Assembly (NCBI GenBank): GCA_945888525.1
Contig: CAMDAF010000016.1
Location: forward strand, 1-46,278
DNA: 46,278 bases
Origin: Chitinophaga pinensis
Lineage (GTDB): Bacteria > Bacteroidota > Bacteroidia > NS11-12g > UBA955
Direction: 5' to 3'
The first letter of the stretch is position 1; every line of letters starts with the position of its first letter. This document shows positions 41,826 to 46,278 of this stretch, in pieces. A program made the position numbers and the translations under genes. The notes under the pieces were generated by a model. That model was not told the origin of the DNA. It did no database searches and saw nothing but the letters and a program-made list of their open reading frames with translations.

Positions 41826-42677
41826 ATGAGTGACAGAAAGTTAATTGTTGTATCGGGGCCAACCGCGGTTGGTAAAACTGCCTATGCGTTAGAATTGGCA
41901 AAGCAATTGAACTCCCCAATAATATCGGCTGATTCAAGACAAGTTTTCCAAGAATTAAACATTGGCGTGGCCCGACCTAGCGATGAACAATTATCAGAAG
42001 TTAAACATTATTTAATTGCACATACCAGCATCCACAAACCTTACAATGCAGGGATCTACGCTCAAGAGGCCCGCAATTTAATAAACGAACTTTTTGAAAC
42101 GCATAAAACGCTGGTAGTTTGTGGTGGAACTGGTTTGTACATTAAAGCCTTATTGAGTGGATTTGACCCTTTGCCTCCGAGTGATGAAAAACTCCGCCTT
42201 GAATTAGAAGAAAGTTACAGTTTACATGGAATTGAATATTTACAAGAAAAGCTGAAAACTTTGTCGCTTAAATTGTTCGAGAAAACCGAAAAATCTAACC
42301 CTCAAAGACTTATTAGAGCAATTGAAATTGGCCGTGCAAATGAAGTCCCTAAAAACGACATCCCGGATTTTAATTTTGAATTTGAAACGGAATACAAAGT
42401 ACTCAAAATGGCAAGGCTAGAGCTTTATGATAGAATTAACAAACGTGTAGACGAAATGATAGAAATTGGTTTGGAAAAAGAAGTAAAAGATTTGGAAAAT
42501 TTCCAAAACTTAAACGCCTTGCAAACCGTTGGCTATAGAGAATGGTGGCCATATTTTAGAGGCGAAAACCCCTTAGACTTCACCGTTGACAAGATAAAAC
42601 AACACTCTAGGAATTATGCCAAGAGACAGGAAACATGGTTTCAGCATCAAATCACCAAAGCAAAAGACTCACAATAG
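41826..42677 (+). CDS. miaA: tRNA dimethylallyltransferase
   Basis: The product has 283 residues, slightly shorter than the usual 300. The P-loop GPTAVGKT (8-15) and ISADSRQVFQELNIGVARPS (catalytic Asp and substrate residues) are present, with VCGGTGLYIKALLSGFD and SNPQRLIRAIEI. It transfers a dimethylallyl group to A37 of tRNAs reading codons that start with U. The C-terminal part keeps the tRNA-binding RNYAKRQETWF. No promoter box of the common type precedes it. Translation starts at ATG 41826. Confidence 0.95.
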   Translation: MSDRKLIVVSGPTAVGKTAYALELAKQLNSPIISADSRQVFQELNIGVARPSDEQLSEVKHYLIAHTSIHKPYNAGIYAQEARNLINELFETHKTLVVCGGTGLYIKALLSGFDPLPPSDEKLRLELEESYSLHGIEYLQEKLKTLSLKLFEKTEKSNPQRLIRAIEIGRANEVPKNDIPDFNFEFETEYKVLKMARLELYDRINKRVDEMIEIGLEKEVKDLENFQNLNALQTVGYREWWPYFRGENPLDFTVDKIKQHSRNYAKRQETWFQHQITKAKDSQ

Positions 42678-42717
42678 AGTGAACAAAACATTGCTCAACA
42701 TTAAACTGTAATTTTAA

Positions 42718-42725
42718 TACATTTG
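42718..42725 (+). promoter_or_regulatory. Promoter -7 box directly before a TTG start
   Basis: TACATTTG matches TAnnTTTG and is followed after 4 nt (CAAC) by the TTG at 42730, predicting a leaderless or near-leaderless transcript. Confidence 0.5.
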
Positions 42726-42729
42726 CAAC

Positions 42730-43794
42730 TTGAAAAAACCATTGTCAACTTTTAGAAAAACGATACAACACCCACTAGGATTGATTGGGTTTATTTTAGT
42801 ATCATTGTTTTTTATAATGGGTATTTTGGGCAATGTCATTACCCCTGATAAAACAAGCAATACCAACTTAATAAATTTACCTATTGCCTTACTAAAACCT
42901 ATGAGCAAGGTTGATTTTTTCAGGGTTGAAAACCCCGTTCAAAAGTCAGTTTTCGAAGCCTGGTTAAGTGGACAAAATGAGCCTATTTACAATACGGCGA
43001 TTAACTCATTTTCAATAAAAAATGACAGCATTAATTTAAATCTGTATTATCCCGAAAAAACCATCACAGAAAAAATAAGTCTGTCTTCTTTACCCTCGCC
43101 ATACACAATAGAAACTCAAACTTTTTTATTAGGCACCGATGGCTTTGGCAGAGATGTATACAGCCGCATCGTTTTGGGCAGTCGTGTCTCATTAGCCGTA
43201 GGCTTAGTGGCGGTATTGGTTTCTCTTTTTTTAATTGGCAGCGCCTTAGGCTTGATAGCTGGCTATTATCGGGGCAAAACAGATCTTGTTGTCTCTTGGT
43301 TTATCAATGTCATTTGGAGTTTACCGACCATGCTATTGGTTGCCGCAATTAGTTTCGCTTTAGGCAAAGGATTCTGGCAAATTTTTATTGCAATAGGCAT
43401 CAGTTCATGGGTTGAAGTTGCAAGGGTGGTGCGTGGTCAAGTATTTAGTTTGAGAGAAAAGGAATTTATTCAAGCCGCAAAAATATTGGGTTATTCGCCT
43501 TTTCGAATCATGTTTAAACACCTATTGCCTAATTTAAAAAGCACATTAATTGTATTGGCCATATCTGTATTTGGGTCTGCCATCCTTTTAGAATCCGGAT
43601 TAAGTTTCCTTGGATTTGGAATTTCGCCTCCTGCACCAAGTTGGGGCATGATGGTAAAAGAAAATTACCCTTACATTATGTGGGACAACGCCTACTTGGC
43701 TATAGTTCCGGGTTTTGTTATTATGCTCTTGGTGATGGGATTCAATTTCTTAGGCATTGCTTTAAGAGATGCCTTGGATATCCACCTTAAATAA
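42730..43794 (+). CDS. Peptide/nickel-type ABC transporter permease (DppC/OppC-like)
   Basis: The product has 354 residues from a TTG at 42730. One N-terminal helix (about 15-37) precedes an extracytoplasmic stretch (to about 130), then the BPD_transp_1 permease domain starts at LGTDGFGRDVYSRIVLGSRV, with five further hydrophobic segments. The ATPase-contact loop is QAAKILGYSPFRIMFKHLLP, the classical EAA motif. GISPPAPSWGMMVKE is typical of DppC/OppC. The partner permease, binding protein and ATPases are not adjacent, so the transporter may be assembled from distant genes. Its end overlaps the convergent glycosyltransferase gene by 8 nt. Substrate unknown. Confidence 0.87.
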   Translation: MKKPLSTFRKTIQHPLGLIGFILVSLFFIMGILGNVITPDKTSNTNLINLPIALLKPMSKVDFFRVENPVQKSVFEAWLSGQNEPIYNTAINSFSIKNDSINLNLYYPEKTITEKISLSSLPSPYTIETQTFLLGTDGFGRDVYSRIVLGSRVSLAVGLVAVLVSLFLIGSALGLIAGYYRGKTDLVVSWFINVIWSLPTMLLVAAISFALGKGFWQIFIAIGISSWVEVARVVRGQVFSLREKEFIQAAKILGYSPFRIMFKHLLPNLKSTLIVLAISVFGSAILLESGLSFLGFGISPPAPSWGMMVKENYPYIMWDNAYLAIVPGFVIMLLVMGFNFLGIALRDALDIHLK

Positions 43795-44656
43795 TTTTGT
43801 AGTTTTTATTCTCCCCTACCCGCCATCCACTTATCTTTTCAATAAAGTGTAGAATTGTTTTTTTGAATCCTAAATTCTTGATTTTAATGTTGTATTCAAA
43901 CTTCCAATTTTTCTTTAGAATTCGTTCTATCATTACCTTTGGATGAGATTCTTTAAATAAAGACAAAGAGTCTACCGTACTGAAATCATATTCATTGATG
44001 TCTGCATATTCATTTTCAAGGTAAGCGTCTGAATGCCATAATTTCCTTGCTTGTTTTAATTTTTCAAGTTGTTGCTTTGGGTGTTTAACCCATCCATAGT
44101 GAAATATGCTAGCATCGGTTTCTTTAACCTTTAATTTTTGATCGTTTTTTCTAAACCCTTGAGCATCCTTGTAAGAACGAATTTGAGAATTATTTCTGAT
44201 GATTCTAATTTCTTTTCTATACCAATGGCGGCTGTCTGCAACATAATCGTAGCTCCCATAAAAGTGCGTATAATTAAAAAGCAAACCATCTATGGCCAAA
44301 TCATTTTGGTGCTTTTTCATCAGTAATTTTAGAGGTTCAATATATTGCTCATGCAAACATTCATCTGCTTGAATATAGAAACACCAATCAGCATCAGGGC
44401 AAATGGCATCCATTGCTTTATTGGTTTCTAAAGCCAATACTTTTCCTCCTTCTCTAAGCGAATCGTCCCAAACAGTTTCAATAATTTTGATTTTAGGTGA
44501 GTCAAATGATTTGATGTAGGCCAAAGTGTCATCATCACTTTTACCAACCGCAATAATCATTTCATCGCATAGCGGTAAAATAGAAAACACAGCTTCCTTA
44601 ATTGGATAATCAGCTTTTACAACATTTCTGGCAATGGTGAAACCGGATACGAACAT
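43787..44656 (-). CDS. Glycosyltransferase, family 2-like
   Basis: The product has 289 residues beginning MFVSGFTIARNVVKADYPIK. A GT-A fold is suggested by VFSILPLCDEMIIAVGKSDD (nucleotide-binding strand with acidic end), then WCFYIQADECLHEQY, whose QADE stands where the metal-binding DxD is found. The middle contains SRHWYRKEIRIIRNNSQIRS, and the last third is basic. It probably adds a sugar to a surface glycan, with an unknown donor and acceptor. It lies on the minus strand with the glucosaminidase-like gene 23 nt upstream. The family call is moderate, with a non-standard DxD. Confidence 0.75.
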   Translation of the reverse strand: MFVSGFTIARNVVKADYPIKEAVFSILPLCDEMIIAVGKSDDDTLAYIKSFDSPKIKIIETVWDDSLREGGKVLALETNKAMDAICPDADWCFYIQADECLHEQYIEPLKLLMKKHQNDLAIDGLLFNYTHFYGSYDYVADSRHWYRKEIRIIRNNSQIRSYKDAQGFRKNDQKLKVKETDASIFHYGWVKHPKQQLEKLKQARKLWHSDAYLENEYADINEYDFSTVDSLSLFKESHPKVMIERILKKNWKFEYNIKIKNLGFKKTILHFIEKISGWRVGENKNYKII

Positions 44657-44679
44657 TCTACAAAACTAAAAGAAAAAGC

Positions 44680-45222
44680 TTACTTATATTTCTTCTTGAC
44701 ATATTTTATTAGCACCAACATGTCTTTTTTCCATTTAGCAAAGTGGTTAAAGGAATTGAACATGAAATGAATCATTTCAACATCGTCTTTTGGTGCACGT
44801 TTGTTTTTTTCGATGAATTTTGCTTCAATGGACTCTATATATATTTTAAAGTCCAGCATGCATTCAAACCAATTTCGGTAAATTGCATAGTTGGTATTTG
44901 TTGCCCCAATGGCATATGTCCTTCGCACCCGAGGGAAACGCATTCCACATAAATTGTAATGGGTATAAGACAACCAACTGTAATGTCCATTTGCACCGCT
45001 CTCCTCCATTTTAATTGCTAAAAACAGATAATCCCAACGCCCCATATACTTTTGGGCAACCTTATGCAAGGTATCCATATTTGGAACACGTTTTAAATTT
45101 AAACCTTTCAGTACATTGGTGGTATCCAAAGACTTAGAACTCGTATCAGCGTGATTAGCCGCAAAGCCCTGCAAGGTAAAAATCAATATAATCGATATCA
45201 AAAGTCGACGAATGATTTTCAA
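44680..45222 (-). CDS. Glucosaminidase-like (Bax/LYZ2-type) exported protein
   Basis: The product has 180 residues: a signal peptide (RRLLISIILIFTLQGFA), then a linker, and a domain in which MEESGANGHYSWLSYTHYNL, CGMRFPRVRRTYA and YAIYRNWFECMLDFKIYIES are recognisable. This is the pattern of glucosaminidase-fold hydrolases (an early catalytic-type Glu in 'ESG', then 'NxxGM', and 'YxxW/F...S/C...D'). It would cleave GlcNAc-containing glycans such as peptidoglycan, or be an inactive relative. The neighbouring glycosyltransferase may share a wall or glycan context. The 112-nt gap upstream holds no other gene. Confidence 0.62.
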   Translation of the reverse strand: MKIIRRLLISIILIFTLQGFAANHADTSSKSLDTTNVLKGLNLKRVPNMDTLHKVAQKYMGRWDYLFLAIKMEESGANGHYSWLSYTHYNLCGMRFPRVRRTYAIGATNTNYAIYRNWFECMLDFKIYIESIEAKFIEKNKRAPKDDVEMIHFMFNSFNHFAKWKKDMLVLIKYVKKKYK

Positions 45223-45313
45223 ATGATAATTTCAAAGATATGCCCAAAGATTTTTAGCTTTTCAACAAGTTATTGCCAATGCACATCTTGCAAATAAAAT
45301 CCACATTTTTTAT

Positions 45314-45321
45314 TACATTTG
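45314..45321 (+). promoter_or_regulatory. Promoter -7 box for the TonB-dependent receptor
   Basis: TACATTTG matches TAnnTTTG 13 nt before the ATG at 45335. Confidence 0.5.
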
Positions 45322-45334
45322 AAGTTTAATAACT

Positions 45335-46278
45335 ATGAAACGCGTTTGCAAGATTTACTATTTAACTCTTTTGGTATGTATAAGCCTTTCAAACATAAAT
45401 GCGCAGAGTTTTACTATTTCTGGTTTTCTAAGCAATAAAGAAACTGGAGAAGTTTTAATCGGGGCCTATGTCATTTGCCCGCAAACTGGATCAGGATCAG
45501 TTACTAATAATTATGGATATTATGCCATCAGCGTTCCCTATGGCACGAAAAACATCCTATATATTGGTGAAGGTTTTTATGCAAAAATAGATACCTTACG
45601 AATATCATCAAATAAGCAGGCTGATGTCGAATTATCAGAAATGCATGAAAATGCAATTCAAATTAATCCTTTTGGAAACATTCAAATTTCAGGTGAAACT
45701 GAAAATGCACTTGATGAAATCGATAGCAGCGGTGTGCCCAAGGTAAGCATCAAAAACAGCGATGAAGTTAACAAGCTTATAGCCTATGCTCTTCAGCACA
45801 ACATGAAGATAATAGACAGAATTGAAAATGGTTATGTAGAAGTGCCTGGTTTTCAAATAAGCCAAATGCCCTCTTTGGCAGGAGAAATAGATGTGGGAAG
45901 GGCTATCAAACATTTGCCCGGCGTAATGCCAGGAACCGAATTAACCAATGGCATGTATGTTAGAGGTGGTAGCCAAGACCAAAACCTTGTTCTTATAGAC
46001 GGCATACCCATCTACAACACCAACCACGTTTTTGGGTTTTATTCTATATTCAACTCGGATGCAATTAACAGCATTAACCTCTCTAAGAGTGGATTTTCGG
46101 CAAAACATGGAGGCAGACTTTCTGCTATAACAGATGTGGTAATGAAAGAAGGCAATTCAAAAGCCATTCATGGTATTTTTTTAAACAGTTTATTTTCTTT
46201 TACACTCGATTTAAATGGGCCTCTTTCTCGAGACGGAAGGACTACTTTTTCTGTTGCAGCAAGGCGATCAAATTGGGA
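45335..46278 (+). CDS. TonB-dependent outer-membrane receptor, N-terminal part (cut by window edge)
   Basis: The frame is open from the ATG at 45335 to the window end (about 314 residues). A signal peptide (VCKIYYLTLLVCISLSNINA, then Q) is followed by a CarboxypepD_reg-like domain (FTISGFLSNKETGEVLIGAY, NNYGYYAISVPYG), a linker, and the receptor plug: VGRAIKHLPGVMPGTE, MYVRGGSQDQNLVLIDGIPI, and LSKSGFSAKHGGRLSAITDV. The beta-barrel lies beyond the window. It imports an unknown ligand with TonB energy; the TonB-like protein at 20664 is one possible partner. No SusD gene can be seen because the downstream side is missing. Confidence 0.88.
   Translation, partial: MKRVCKIYYLTLLVCISLSNINAQSFTISGFLSNKETGEVLIGAYVICPQTGSGSVTNNYGYYAISVPYGTKNILYIGEGFYAKIDTLRISSNKQADVELSEMHENAIQINPFGNIQISGETENALDEIDSSGVPKVSIKNSDEVNKLIAYALQHNMKIIDRIENGYVEVPGFQISQMPSLAGEIDVGRAIKHLPGVMPGTELTNGMYVRGGSQDQNLVLIDGIPIYNTNHVFGFYSIFNSDAINSINLSKSGFSAKHGGRLSAITDVVMKEGNSKAIHGIFLNSLFSFTLDLNGPLSRDGRTTFSVAARRSNW

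Overview
The window is AT-rich chromosomal DNA from a member of the Bacteroidota. The supporting signs are C-terminal type IX secretion (T9SS) sorting domains on three large exported proteins, a CarboxypepD_reg/plug TonB-dependent receptor, an HU-CCDC81/SPOR protein, signal peptides ending in ...AQ, almost no Shine-Dalgarno sequences, and repeated Bacteroidota-type promoter boxes (TAnnTTTG) 4-25 nt upstream of start codons. Order and family cannot be fixed from the sequence alone. No tRNA, rRNA, CRISPR, phage or intact IS element was seen.

Layout. 1-4952: the edge of a LysE-type exporter, a small thioredoxin-like ORF, a crotonase, a GH3/serine-hydrolase fusion and a flavin-reductase-like protein. 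4975-11795 (all minus): a nine-gene block read from an ECF sigma factor through a one-TM putative anti-sigma protein, a Spy/CnrX-like periplasmic sensor, an MbnP-like copper protein, its MauG/MbnH-like di-haem partner, a 41-residue secreted peptide, a multicopper oxidase, a YHYH protein and a redoxin. I read it as a metal-responsive (probably copper) envelope system and consider it the most interesting locus here. 12020-15343: a SulP-STAS-beta-carbonic anhydrase fusion and a ferritin-domain VIT1/CCC1 transporter, followed by a decayed GNAT gene. 15581-18474 (minus): EVE protein, pyrR, pyrB and asparaginase II. 18624-23147 (plus): TIGR02757 protein, HU/SPOR protein, TonB-like protein, folC, rnhA. 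23195-25695 (minus): menD-menB. 25711-26013: a gene-poor gap with a promoter-like box and a stop-riddled relic. 26014-27806 (minus): alpha/beta hydrolase, His-rich lipoprotein, folB. 27874-32509 (plus): glutaryl-CoA dehydrogenase-like enzyme, an unknown secreted protein, a phosphohexomutase, a DUF2279 protein. 32548-37779 (minus): a giant M4 metalloprotease whose nine Ig-like repeats form an exact 237-residue super-repeat. 37926-41169 (minus): serC-serA-DUF1015. 41222-46278: small beta-barrel protein, miaA, ABC permease, a glycosyltransferase, a glucosaminidase-like protein, and a TonB-dependent receptor cut by the right edge.

How the genes work together. Most of the window is housekeeping metabolism: pyrimidine (pyrB/pyrR), folate (folB/folC), menaquinone (menB/menD), serine (serA/serC) and tRNA modification (miaA). 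The metal block differs: its gene order (sigma, anti-sigma, sensor, then copper protein, maturase and oxidases) suggests that a metal signal outside the inner membrane switches on periplasmic and cell-surface copper enzymes, two of which carry T9SS tails. The ferritin-VIT protein that follows the divergent SulP-carbonic anhydrase gene adds an iron/manganese-handling function nearby. Start codons were often chosen by promoter position. Several genes appear to use TTG or GTG, and three have a promoter box so close to the start that their mRNAs may be leaderless.
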